Below, piece after piece: positions 34,602 to 42,391 of a DNA stretch of 49,661 bases. The stretch comes from Methylocapsa palsarum. GTDB taxonomy: Bacteria; Pseudomonadota; Alphaproteobacteria; Rhizobiales; Beijerinckiaceae. The stretch lies in contig NZ_FOSN01000019.1 in assembly GCF_900114285.1 (NCBI RefSeq), positions 1 to 49,661 on the forward strand, given 5' to 3'. The notes under the pieces were generated by a model. It worked only from the letters and a program-made list of their open reading frames with translations. It made no database searches and was not told the origin of the DNA. The position numbers and the translations under genes are program-made. Positions within the stretch are counted from its first letter, which is position 1, and each line of letters begins with the position of its first letter.

Positions 34602-34637
34602 TGTTGCTAAATTAGATTGTTCTGTTTTAAGTGTCAA
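34591..34637 (-). promoter_or_regulatory. Inverted-repeat operator and promoter of the sulfide unit
   Basis: TCTAATTT (34591-34598) and AAATTAGA (34609-34616) form a perfect 8-base inverted repeat with a 10-base centre that contains the ATG at 34601. On the minus strand TTGACA (34637-34632) and TAATTT (34614-34609) are spaced by exactly 17 bases, so the -10 box lies inside one operator arm. The predicted start of transcription is within a few bases of the ATG, giving an almost leaderless message. The operator also lies just upstream of the divergent efflux operon. Confidence 0.65.
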
Positions 34638-34647
34638 GGGTTCTCTT

Positions 34648-35628
34648 TTGCGGATTGCCGTCATGCGCTTCGCCTTGATCGTTTTCTCAACCGCCATTCT
34701 CGCGCCCCATGCGTTCGCCGAAGATTTCAGCGTCCATTCAAGCCAAGTAGACGATCTAAAGGCGGTCATAGCAACGGTCGAGCCCGTGCACCTGCTCGCC
34801 GCTCGCGCGAGAATCGGCGGGACGATCATACGCCTGAAGGTCAAGGAGGGCGATCGCCTCACGGCCGGCGCCGAAGTTGGTCTTGTCGTCGACCAGAAGC
34901 TCGCCCTGCAGATCCAGGCGCTCGACTCGCGCATCAAATCCCAGCAGGCGCAGCGCGACCAGGCGAAAATCGACTTCGATCGCGTAACCGAGTTAAGAAG
35001 CCGCGGCATCAGTTCGCAGGTGCAGTTCGATCAGGCCCGCACCGCGCTCGACGTCGCCGAGCGGACCGCTGCGGCCATGCGGTCGGACCGCGACGTTATC
35101 GTTCAGCAAACCGCGGAAGGAACAGTTCTCGCGCCCGGCGCCGGACGCGTCCTGACCGTGCCGGCGTCGGAAGGAAGGGTCGTCCTGCCAGGCGAGACGC
35201 TCGCAACGCTCGCAGAGGACAATTACGTTCTGCGGCTGTCCTTGCCGGAGCGCCATGCGCGCTTCATGCGGGCGGGCGACGACGTGCTGATCGCCGCCCG
35301 CGGCGATCAGGCGGAGGACAACGGCGCGATGCGGCGCGGCAAGGTTCGCATCGTCTATCCGGAGATCCAGGGCGGCCGGGTGATCGCCGACGTCGACGTC
35401 GGCGATCTTGGCGACTATTTCGTCGGCGAGCGCACCCGCGTTTATCTGCCTACAGGCAAGCGCGACACGATCCTTGTGCCGGCGGACGCCGTCTACCGGC
35501 GCGCGGGCGTCAACTTCGTGCGGCTCAGGGATGGAGCGGAAGTCGTCGTTCAGCCGGGCGAGACGAGGCCGGACGGCGTCGAGATCCTGTCCGGCCTCAA
35601 GGACGGCGACGTGGTCCTGCGCCCATGA
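34648..35628 (+). CDS. RND efflux periplasmic adaptor (membrane fusion protein)
   Basis: TTG 34648 lies seven bases after AAGGG, giving 326 residues; ATG 34663 is the alternative. Both give a signal peptide ending PHAFAED. The barrel-sandwich/lipoyl half (RIGGTIIRLKVKEGDRLTAGAEVGLV) is followed by a short hairpin (LDSRIKSQQAQRDQAKIDFDRVTEL), the returning lipoyl half (GTVLAPGAGRVLTVPASEGRVVLPGE) and a beta-barrel with an L-S-L-P segment. It links the pump below to an outer-membrane channel that is not in the window. Its stop overlaps the pump ATG. The promoter region is shared with the sulfide-sensing repressor, so coregulation is possible. Confidence 0.9.
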   Translation: MRIAVMRFALIVFSTAILAPHAFAEDFSVHSSQVDDLKAVIATVEPVHLLAARARIGGTIIRLKVKEGDRLTAGAEVGLVVDQKLALQIQALDSRIKSQQAQRDQAKIDFDRVTELRSRGISSQVQFDQARTALDVAERTAAAMRSDRDVIVQQTAEGTVLAPGAGRVLTVPASEGRVVLPGETLATLAEDNYVLRLSLPERHARFMRAGDDVLIAARGDQAEDNGAMRRGKVRIVYPEIQGGRVIADVDVGDLGDYFVGERTRVYLPTGKRDTILVPADAVYRRAGVNFVRLRDGAEVVVQPGETRPDGVEILSGLKDGDVVLRP

Positions 35629-38600
35629 GACCGCCTATGAGGCCTCCCATGAGACCGCCCACAAAACTCGGCGTCTCCGGCGCGCTCACACGCACCTTTA
35701 TCACATCGCCGCTCACTCCGCTGCTGCTTCTCGCCGCGCTTCTTGTCGGCGTCCTCGCTCTTGTGTCGCTGCCCCGGGAGGAAGATCCGCAGATCAGCGT
35801 CCCGATGGTCGACATCGTCGTCGCGGCCAATGGCTACAAGGCCGACGAAGCGGTCGAACTCGTCACCCGGCCCCTCGAGGACATCATCAAGGGGATCGAT
35901 GGCGTCGAGCATGTCTACTCGCAGACACAAGACGACAAGGTGGTCGTCACCGCCCGCTTTTTTGTCGGAACTGACCGGGACACGGCGGCCCTGCGCATCC
36001 ATGAAAAGATCCGGGCGAACATCACCGGCCTGCCGAAAGGAATCCCCGAGCCCCTGATCGTCGGGCGCGGCATCGACGATGTGGCGACCATCGTCCTCAC
36101 CCTGGCCGCCAAGCCGGAGCGCGCCAGCCGCTGGACCGACAACGATCTTTTCCAGATCGCCGAAGAATTGCAGCACGATCTGACCAAGGTCGAGAACGTC
36201 GGGGCGAGCTACATCGTCGGCGGCAGCCCGAACCAGATCCGGGTCGAGCCCGATCCGGAACGGCTCTCGCTCTATGGCATAACCCTCGGACAGCTGACCG
36301 AAAAGCTGACCAACGCCAACCGCGCCTTTCTTCTCGGCGACATGCGGGAGAAAAACCGCTCCCTTCCGGTGGTCGCCGGCCAGACCCTTCAGGGCGTTCC
36401 AGATATCGGACTTCTGCTCCTCACCTCGCGCGACGGTCGGCCGGTCTATGTCAAGGATGTAGCCGACGTTCGCGTGGCCTCCGCCGAGCGCGACCAGCGC
36501 GCCTGGACGTTGACCCGCAACGCCAGCGGGGGGCTGGACAAGCGCCCCGCCGTCAGCATCGCTCTTTCGAAACGCAAGGGCGCCAACGCCGTCGTCGTCG
36601 CCCGCGATATTCTCGATCGGATGGATATCGTCAAGGGGCGGATCGTTCCGGAAGACATCGACGTCGCGGTGACCCGGAACTACGGCGCGACCGCCAGCGA
36701 AAAAGCGAACGAGCTTCTGTTTCATCTCGCTCTCGCCACGGTCTCCATCGTGGCGCTCATCACGGCCGCGATCGGCTGGCGCGAGGGGCTTGTCGTTTTC
36801 ATCATCATCCCGACGACGATTTTGCTGACGCTCTTCGCCTCGTGGCTGATGGGTTACACCATCAACCGCGTCAGCCTTTTCGCGCTGATCTTTTCAATCG
36901 GCATCCTCGTCGACGACGCCATCGTGGTGGTTGAGAATATCGTCCGGCATTGGCGCATGCGGAACGGGCGCGGCCTCGTCGAAACCGCGATCGAGGCCGT
37001 TTCCGAAGTCGGCAATCCGACGATTATCGCGACTCTCACCATCGTCGCGGCGCTCCTGCCGATGATGTTCGTGAGCGGGATGATGGGACCCTATATGAGC
37101 CCTATTCCGGCGAACGCCTCGATGGCGATGCTGTTTTCCTTCTTCGTCGCGGTCACGATCACGCCCTGGCTGCTCCTCAAGATCGCCGGCGGACAATTCG
37201 AAACCGCGACCAGCGCAAAAGAGAGCCGCACTCACGACAGCGACGGACTCATGGGCCGGTTCTACGCTCGTGTGGCGACGCCTCTGCTCACCGGCAGAGC
37301 CCGATCGAAAGTCTTCCTCCTCATCATCGGGGCGGCGACGCTCGCGTCACTCGCGCCTTTCGCAACGAAGACCGTGCGCGTGAAGCTTCTGCCGTTCGAC
37401 AACAAATCCGAAATCCGGATTGTCGCGGATCTTCCCGCTGGCGTCTCGCTTGAAGAGACCGACCGCGTGCTCACAGCCATTGCGGACCGTCTGAAAGATC
37501 TTCCCGAGCTTACGTCGATGCAAGCCTATGTCGGGCTGGCGGCGCCCTTCGACTTCAACGGCCTTGTGCGCCACTCCTACCTGCGCGGCGTTCCGCAACA
37601 AGGCGAGCTCTCGATCAACCTCGTTCCCAAGGGCGATCGCTCGCGCGCGAGTCACGCGATCGCCCTTGACATCCGCAAGCGGCTTGCCGGCCTCGCGCTC
37701 CCGCCGCGCTCGTCGCTCAAGGTGGTGGAGGCGCCTCCAGGGCCGCCGGTCCTTTCGACGCTGCTGGCCGAGATCTACGGCCCGGACGCCAAGGCGCGGC
37801 GCGACCTCGCTGCGAAAGTTCGAAAGGGCTTCGAGTCGGTTGATTTCATCGTTGACGCCGATGACAGTTTTGGCGTCCAGGCCGAAAGATTGCGGTTGTC
37901 GATCAACCAGGAGGCGCTTGAATTCCATGGCGTCCAGGAACAGGCCGTCTACGATACGATCAGCGCCATCCTCGGCGGGGTGAAGATAGGGTATTCACAG
38001 CGCGGCAGCGGCCTGAAGCCGATCGAGATCGTCGTCGCAATGCCGAAATCCGCGCTGACGCCGGGCGAACGTCTTTTGTCGACGCCCCTGCCCGCCGGAG
38101 GCACGCCCCGTCAAGGCGCCAATGTCGAACTGGGCGACGTGGCGCGCGTCACGCGCGAGCCCGCGTCCTACCCTATCTTCCGGCACAACGGGCGTTTCGC
38201 CGAAATGGTCAGCGCAGAGGTGGCCGGACGCTTCGAGGCGCCGGTCTATGGCATGCTTGCGGTGGAGGATGCGCTCAAATCGATCGAATGGGGCGCCGAG
38301 GGCCCCCCCGCCGTCAAATACCACGGACAACCGGTCGACGATCTGAAGCCGACGCTGCTCTGGGACGGCGAATGGGAGGTCACCTATGTCACATTCCGGG
38401 ATATGGGCGCCGCCTTCATGGTTGCGCTTTTGGCCATCTACCTGCTCGTTGTCGCCCAGTTCGGCTCGTTCAAGCTACCGCTCGTCATCCTTGTTCCCGT
38501 GCCGCTGACGCTCATCGGCATCGTCTTCGGCCATTGGGCGCTCGACGCCGCCTTCACCGCGACATCGCTGATCGGTTTCATCGCGCTCGCGGGGATCATC

Positions 38601-38933
38601 GTGCGCAACTCGATTCTGCTCGTCGATTTCATCCGCCATCGCCGCGCCGAAGGGGCGACGCTCCGTCGCGCGCTGATCGACGCGGGCGCCATCCGCTTCA
38701 AGCCGATTTTCCTCACGGCGGCGGCGGCGATGATCGGCGCCGCCTTCATCCTGACCGACCCGATCTTCCAGGGCCTCGCAATCTCCCTCGTCTTCGGACT
38801 CGCCTCTTCGACCGCGCTCACGCTGCTCGTCATCCCGGCCCTCTATGTCTGGCTGCGCGACGACAACCAGAGCTTCGAGCGCGAAACGCAAACTCCCGCA
38901 ATGTCGTCGCCTCGGAAGGAAACTCAATCATGA
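35625..38933 (+). CDS. RND superfamily efflux pump, inner-membrane permease
   Basis: The 1102-residue product is of AcrB/MdtB-class length, with an N-terminal helix TPLLLLAALLVGVLALVSLP followed by REEDPQISVPMVDI, the standard HAE-RND beginning. The TM4 segment FSIGILVDDAIVVVENI carries the adjacent Asp pair of the proton relay. A second transmembrane bundle lies at the C-terminus (AGIIVRNSILLVDFIRHR). Proton-driven export of a small molecule is expected; the substrate is unknown. ATG 35625 overlaps the adaptor stop (ATGA). The first 12 codons are a triple repeat (MRPPMRPPMRPP) with three in-frame starts, so the exact start is uncertain by a few residues. Confidence 0.93.
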   Translation: MRPPMRPPMRPPTKLGVSGALTRTFITSPLTPLLLLAALLVGVLALVSLPREEDPQISVPMVDIVVAANGYKADEAVELVTRPLEDIIKGIDGVEHVYSQTQDDKVVVTARFFVGTDRDTAALRIHEKIRANITGLPKGIPEPLIVGRGIDDVATIVLTLAAKPERASRWTDNDLFQIAEELQHDLTKVENVGASYIVGGSPNQIRVEPDPERLSLYGITLGQLTEKLTNANRAFLLGDMREKNRSLPVVAGQTLQGVPDIGLLLLTSRDGRPVYVKDVADVRVASAERDQRAWTLTRNASGGLDKRPAVSIALSKRKGANAVVVARDILDRMDIVKGRIVPEDIDVAVTRNYGATASEKANELLFHLALATVSIVALITAAIGWREGLVVFIIIPTTILLTLFASWLMGYTINRVSLFALIFSIGILVDDAIVVVENIVRHWRMRNGRGLVETAIEAVSEVGNPTIIATLTIVAALLPMMFVSGMMGPYMSPIPANASMAMLFSFFVAVTITPWLLLKIAGGQFETATSAKESRTHDSDGLMGRFYARVATPLLTGRARSKVFLLIIGAATLASLAPFATKTVRVKLLPFDNKSEIRIVADLPAGVSLEETDRVLTAIADRLKDLPELTSMQAYVGLAAPFDFNGLVRHSYLRGVPQQGELSINLVPKGDRSRASHAIALDIRKRLAGLALPPRSSLKVVEAPPGPPVLSTLLAEIYGPDAKARRDLAAKVRKGFESVDFIVDADDSFGVQAERLRLSINQEALEFHGVQEQAVYDTISAILGGVKIGYSQRGSGLKPIEIVVAMPKSALTPGERLLSTPLPAGGTPRQGANVELGDVARVTREPASYPIFRHNGRFAEMVSAEVAGRFEAPVYGMLAVEDALKSIEWGAEGPPAVKYHGQPVDDLKPTLLWDGEWEVTYVTFRDMGAAFMVALLAIYLLVVAQFGSFKLPLVILVPVPLTLIGIVFGHWALDAAFTATSLIGFIALAGIIVRNSILLVDFIRHRRAEGATLRRALIDAGAIRFKPIFLTAAAAMIGAAFILTDPIFQGLAISLVFGLASSTALTLLVIPALYVWLRDDNQSFERETQTPAMSSPRKETQS

Positions 38934-39301
38934 TGGACGTCAACTGGCCCGAACTGACAGCGGAGCTGTCGTCCGATCTCAAGACCCTGCGCGGCGGTGC
39001 GCCAGCCGTGATGAAGGCTTTCTCCGCGATCGCTCAAGCCGCCCTCGAGCCGAAGGCGCTCGACGCGAAGACCAAGGAACTCCTCGCGCTCGGGATTTCG
39101 GTGGCCGTGCGCTGCGACGACTGCATCGCCTTTCATACCAAGGCCGCTCTCGCGCAGGGAGCTTCGCGGGACGAGGTTCTTGAGACTTTGGGAATGGCGA
39201 TCTACATGGGCGCAGGCCCCTCCGTGATGTATTCGAGTCATGCTCTCGCCGCCTTCGACCAGGTCGTCGCCGTAAAGGAAAGCGCCCACAAGACATCTTG
39301 A
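38930..39301 (+). CDS. Carboxymuconolactone decarboxylase-family (AhpD-like) protein
   Basis: ATG 38930 overlaps the pump stop (ATGA) and follows AAGGA, giving 123 residues. The segment AVRCDDCIAFHTKAAL contains the CxxCxxxH motif of AhpD-type thiol peroxidase-reductases, and EVLETLGMAIYMGAGPSVMY is the matching C-terminal helix pair. These proteins usually act on peroxides or as redox relays; the YciW/AhpD branch is cytoplasmic. The longer frame from 38288 is a shadow of the pump. A redox-active Cys protein as third gene of an efflux operon next to a sulfide regulator suggests a link with thiol or oxidant stress. Confidence 0.88.
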   Translation: MMDVNWPELTAELSSDLKTLRGGAPAVMKAFSAIAQAALEPKALDAKTKELLALGISVAVRCDDCIAFHTKAALAQGASRDEVLETLGMAIYMGAGPSVMYSSHALAAFDQVVAVKESAHKTS

Positions 39302-39364
39302 GTCGCGCGCAAGCCAATGTTGGCAACCCAAGATCGCATGATTTCGATCAGAGGAGTGACAAAG

Positions 39365-39439
39365 ATGTTTTCAGGCTCTGACGCCTCGAGGAGACATGAT
39401 CGTCGCCTTTCGTCAGCGGACGCTCCCGCCGCTCGATGA
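39365..39439 (+). CDS. Possible 24-codon small ORF with strong ribosome binding site
   Basis: ATG 39365 follows AGAGGAGTGACAAAG, a good Shine-Dalgarno at correct spacing, but the product (MFSGSDASRRHDRRLSSADAPAAR) is short, Arg-rich and unlike any family I know. It lies 63 bases after the AhpD-like gene in an otherwise empty gap. It may be the residue of a decayed gene or a chance match. No function is proposed. Confidence 0.2.
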   Translation: MFSGSDASRRHDRRLSSADAPAAR

Positions 39440-39489
39440 CGTCATGGGATGCCTCGGGTCAGCATCCAGAACCTGCCTGATCAGAAGCG

Positions 39490-40110
39490 CTAACGGGGAC
39501 GGGAGCCCTTTTTGAAAAACGCGTCGGGAATCTCGAAATCCGTCCGGGACTCGCCAAGGCCGATCTTTTCGAAAAAGTCAGGGCCGAATTCGCCCTCCGC
39601 CTCATTGGCGTCAGCCCTGCAGGCGTAATTCGCCAGAACCTTGCCCTGCTTCTGCACCGAAACCCCATCCACGGTCGCCTTGGCTCCCCGCGGACCCCAG
39701 TTTCCTATCGCGCTGAGCACGGTGTAGGTGTACGGCGCGATTTCGAATTGCAGATAAGCGCCCCCGCCGCCCGCGAAACTGAAGTTTCCCGGTACGAAAT
39801 GATGATCCGGCGGCGTCCGGTCCGCTGGAAAAACCAGAACCGGCTTTCCCTTCGGGCCAAACCGATATTGCAGATAGCCTGACTGGTTCGCGACATCCCT
39901 CGACGCGCACAGCGAGACGATCTGCTTTCCGGAGGCGCAGGAGTAAACGATCGTCTCGGCGGGATCGCAATGCGTGACAGAACCGGCGGCGGCGCCCGGC
40001 GCCAGTAAAAACAGAGCCAGAAGACACGGCGCAAGAAGACATGACGTCAGAAGGTTTGGCGCAAGGCAGGTTGCAAGGCTTGGCGCGGGATGCGTCCATC
40101 TTCCGAGCAT
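39490..40110 (-). CDS. Exported hypothetical protein
   Basis: Start chosen at ATG 40110, giving 206 residues; the frame runs to 40257 and the ribosome binding site is poor. A signal peptide occupies the first 42 residues (LLTSCLLAPCLLALFLLAPGAAAGS). The mature part starts with paired cysteines (HCDPAETIVYSCASGKQIVSLCAS), then YLQYRFGPKGKPVLVFP, a Gly-rich segment (FAGGGGAYLQFEI) and a C-terminal DFEIPDAFFKKG. It looks like a periplasmic beta-rich protein with disulfides. I do not recognise a named family. It is downstream of the lytic transglycosylase gene on the same strand, 88 bases away. Confidence 0.7.
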   Translation of the reverse strand: MLGRWTHPAPSLATCLAPNLLTSCLLAPCLLALFLLAPGAAAGSVTHCDPAETIVYSCASGKQIVSLCASRDVANQSGYLQYRFGPKGKPVLVFPADRTPPDHHFVPGNFSFAGGGGAYLQFEIAPYTYTVLSAIGNWGPRGAKATVDGVSVQKQGKVLANYACRADANEAEGEFGPDFFEKIGLGESRTDFEIPDAFFKKGSRPR

Positions 40111-40198
40111 GACATTTACTTTCAAACTTCCGTGCCCGCGCTGAAAAGGATCCGCGGCGAGGTTAGCAAAACCGATTGCGAAATAAAACACGCGCCCT

Positions 40199-41128
40199 CT
40201 ACCTTTCGGCGGAGAAACGCCGGAACTGGCGCTCCATTGCGTTGACCGCGGCGACATAGGTCGCGACGTCGTGGTCGCCGCAGCGCTCTCCGGGCTTCAG
40301 ATGGAAGCCGGCCCGGACGAAGCCCTTGGCCCGGCCGGCGCCGCAGAGATGGATGATCGCGGCAAGATCCTGCGCCTGTTGCAATCCCGCTTTCGCCTTT
40401 GGCCGGCGCGCAAGGATTCTCGCGACGCTCCTGTCGAGGGACGCAGCGGTCAGTTCGATGGCGTGGCTCGGCAGGACGCGGGTATAGAGCGCGTTGAACC
40501 AGCAGGAGCGCCAGTCGCTCCACGGCCCTTCCTCGATGACGGCGTGGTTGCGGATGCAATAGCGCCTGGCGTCGGCAAAGGCGGCGTCGGTCAGCTGATA
40601 CATGCCAACGGCGCTCGAGGCGGGTTGATAAAGTTCGAACGGGTTCCACGTGAGCCGCCAACGCCAATAGGTTCGCGCCGCCGGATTGCCAGCGCTCTCG
40701 ACCTGGGCCAGCGCCGCCAGCAGTTCAGGCGTGATGACGGCCGTGGAATATTCCTTGAACAGCGGCGCATACTGACGCCAGGTCTCGGCCGGCATCTTGT
40801 TGAGCGCGCCGCTCAGTAAAAACAAGATCTCCGTCGGTTTTCGTACGACATGATACGCGATATTCGCCACGCAGAAAGCGCCGATTGCGAGCGCCGCTAT
40901 GGCGACGGTACGCAGAGGCGAAGGAGAATGCGGTCTGCGCCAGGCCGCAATCGCATGATCGCGCCGACGGCCAAGCCAGCCACAGAAAACGTTCCAGCCG
41001 CGGCTGATTCGCTGCGTCGGCGACAGGGGCGTCGCATCGCGGAGGGGCGCCGCGTTTGATGCGACGACGCGCGGGCGAACGCCGGGCGCGTTCTGCCGAG
41101 GCGGAGACGCTTTTTCCCTGGCCATCAT
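40199..41128 (-). CDS. Membrane-anchored lytic transglycosylase (SLT-like)
   Basis: From ATG 41128 the product is 309 residues; GTG 41137 and ATG 41125 are alternatives. A Pro/Arg-rich cytoplasmic tail leads to one transmembrane helix (VAIAALAIGAFCVANIAYHVV). The periplasmic domain has LLAALAQVESAGNPAARTYW, with the catalytic Glu of SLT enzymes in QVESAGNP, and SSAVGMYQLTDAAFADARRYC, the GxxQ/GxYQ substrate motif. It would cleave the MurNAc-GlcNAc bond with anhydro-product formation. Two Cys (in RYCIRNH and RSCWFN) may pair. The role, whether cell-wall remodelling or making room for an envelope machine, cannot be told from context. Confidence 0.85.
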   Translation of the reverse strand: MMAREKASPPRQNAPGVRPRVVASNAAPLRDATPLSPTQRISRGWNVFCGWLGRRRDHAIAAWRRPHSPSPLRTVAIAALAIGAFCVANIAYHVVRKPTEILFLLSGALNKMPAETWRQYAPLFKEYSTAVITPELLAALAQVESAGNPAARTYWRWRLTWNPFELYQPASSAVGMYQLTDAAFADARRYCIRNHAVIEEGPWSDWRSCWFNALYTRVLPSHAIELTAASLDRSVARILARRPKAKAGLQQAQDLAAIIHLCGAGRAKGFVRAGFHLKPGERCGDHDVATYVAAVNAMERQFRRFSAER

Positions 41129-41137
41129 GCAACGCAC

Positions 41138-41815
41138 CCCGGTCGCGGCGCTCGTTCGGATCGAGGCTGATGTAGACCGGATTAGAGTCTATCGCGTTAA
41201 CGAGCCGGACGAAGGCCGCGCAAAATCATTCGCCCGTCCTCAAAATTGGGCCGCGGCGGTTCCGCGTTCGGTCGCCTGGCGTCAAGCGCGTCAGCGACGG
41301 ATTGCCCGGGCGGCTAAAGCGCTTTCCGATCGCATGAAGTCATGCGATCGATCAGAAATCGCTCCAGAGTCAAAAGCTTGAGCATATTCTTCTCGATTGG
41401 ATTGATTCAATCCGAGCAGAATATGCTCTAGGGAGCGTTCATGAAGCAGCGCCAGCAGGCGTTCCACCAAAGCATGCTGTAAAGCCCGATTTCAAGAACA
41501 GAATTCATCAACGGGGCGGGCTTCGATTCCCGGCGACGCGCGCGTTCTACCTCAAGGCTGATAACATTCAACGAACTGGATTCTCTCATCATGGAATGGC
41601 CGTCCCGACCGACAAACGCCTTCTCGTTCAAATACGATACGGAGAATATACGAAACGGCGAGCCCGCCGGATTGAACGCCCAAGGGCCGCCCCGCCGCGC
41701 ATCCGCCCCGGCTGAACTGAAGACGGAGGCTGGCGCGCGTCTTGCGTCCCCACGCCAATAATGCGAGAGTTTTTTCGCCGCTAGAGCAAAAATACGCCCT
41801 GCTGAAGGAGAGCAC
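41138..41815. other. Intergenic region upstream of the phasin gene
   Basis: These 680 bases hold the palindromic repeat at 41310-41430 and, near the end, the phasin promoter and its AAGGAGA ribosome binding site. A 56-codon frame (41591-41761, ATG to TAA) reads somewhat protein-like at its start (MEWPSRPTNAFSFKY) but has no family match and only a weak ribosome binding site. Other open frames, including one running over the phasin gene on the minus strand, look like shadows. Confidence 0.4.
41310..41430. repeat. Extragenic palindromic repeat cluster
   Basis: GATCGCATGA (41328-41337) and TCATGCGATC (41340-41349) form a 22-base near-perfect palindrome preceded by CTAAAGCGC. Thirty bases later GAGCATATTCT (41380-41390) and AGAATATGCTC (41418-41428) form an 11-base perfect inverted repeat with further internal pairing. 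The GCTAAAGCGCTTTCCGATC and AGCATATTCT elements resemble repetitive intergenic palindromes known from many Rhizobiales genomes. Whether this is one mobile unit or two adjacent repeats is unclear. Confidence 0.6.
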
Positions 41816-41817
41816 TC

Positions 41818-42174
41818 ATGATCGGCATTCCACAGGAAATACCGTCGCAAATCCGTGAGCTTGCAGAAAAAAACGTCGATCAGGCGCGGGAGGCGTTCTT
41901 GGGATTCATCGGCGCCGCTCAAAAGGCGACGGGCGCCGCGGATGCGCTGCCGTCGGGAGCCAAGGACGCAATGACCAAGGCGATGTCGTTTGCGGAAAAC
42001 AACGTCAATGCGGCCTTCGATCTGGCGCAAAAGATCGTTCGCGCCAAGGATGTGACCGAGGTTCTCACGTTGCAATCCGAGTTCGCCAAGGCGCAACTGG
42101 CGGCAATGCAAAAGCAGGCCGTTGAGCTTGGCGCTCTGGCCCAAAGCGCCATAACGTCGGCTGCTCCCAAGTAG
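41818..42174 (+). CDS. Phasin family protein
   Basis: The 118-residue helical protein contains the phasin pattern: REAFLGFIGAAQKATGAAD, then DAMTKAMSFAENNVNAAFDLAQKIVRAKDVTEVLTLQSEFAKAQLAAMQKQAVELGALAQ. Length and heptad-rich composition fit the Phasin_2 group. It coats polyhydroxyalkanoate granules or related storage bodies and has no membrane segment. AAGGAGA is seven bases before ATG, one of the strongest sites in the window, suggesting high expression. It is monocistronic and ends at a clear terminator. The minus-strand frame across the same bases is rejected. Confidence 0.93.
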   Translation: MIGIPQEIPSQIRELAEKNVDQAREAFLGFIGAAQKATGAADALPSGAKDAMTKAMSFAENNVNAAFDLAQKIVRAKDVTEVLTLQSEFAKAQLAAMQKQAVELGALAQSAITSAAPK

Positions 42175-42202
42175 CTCAGCCTCTTTGACTTAAAATCGCT
42201 TT

Positions 42203-42240
42203 GACGCCCGCATCCTGAACGATGCGAGCGTCTTTCCTTC
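42203..42240 (+). terminator. Rho-independent terminator of the phasin gene
   Basis: GACGCCCGCATC and GATGCGAGCGTC form a 12-base stem with one mismatch (42203-42214 and 42221-42232) around CTGAAC, followed by TTTCCTT. It begins 28 bases after the phasin stop. This is the clearest intrinsic terminator in the window. Confidence 0.85.
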
Positions 42241-42391
42241 CTGCGAATATGATCAGGCCGGACCATCCTTCAGTATTTTTGCGGCGCGCTCAATCCGCCC
42301 CATCTCATATCGGGAACTCTTCCCAAGCCGGCTGCGTGCGGCTCTCCCGGTCTGTGTCCGATTGAAAAAGCCCGCAATTGATCCGGCGGCC

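Noticed and set aside
34275-35009. Long version of the ArsR-family gene (244 codons)
   Set aside because: The N-terminal extension is antisense to the efflux adaptor. The regulator family starts at the Met of the 108-residue form.
34617-35624. Upstream extension of the RND pump frame
   Set aside because: This part is an Arg/Pro-rich frame-shifted shadow of the adaptor. The pump starts at the ATGA overlap.
35550-36725. 391-codon minus-strand open frame
   Set aside because: Antisense to the RND pump; no domain of its own.
38288-38929. Upstream extension of the AhpD-like frame
   Set aside because: It is a shadow of the pump C-terminus. The real start has a Shine-Dalgarno and an ATGA overlap.
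41428-42144. 238-codon minus-strand open frame
   Set aside because: It covers the phasin gene in antisense. The phasin frame has a strong ribosome binding site, a family match and a terminator.
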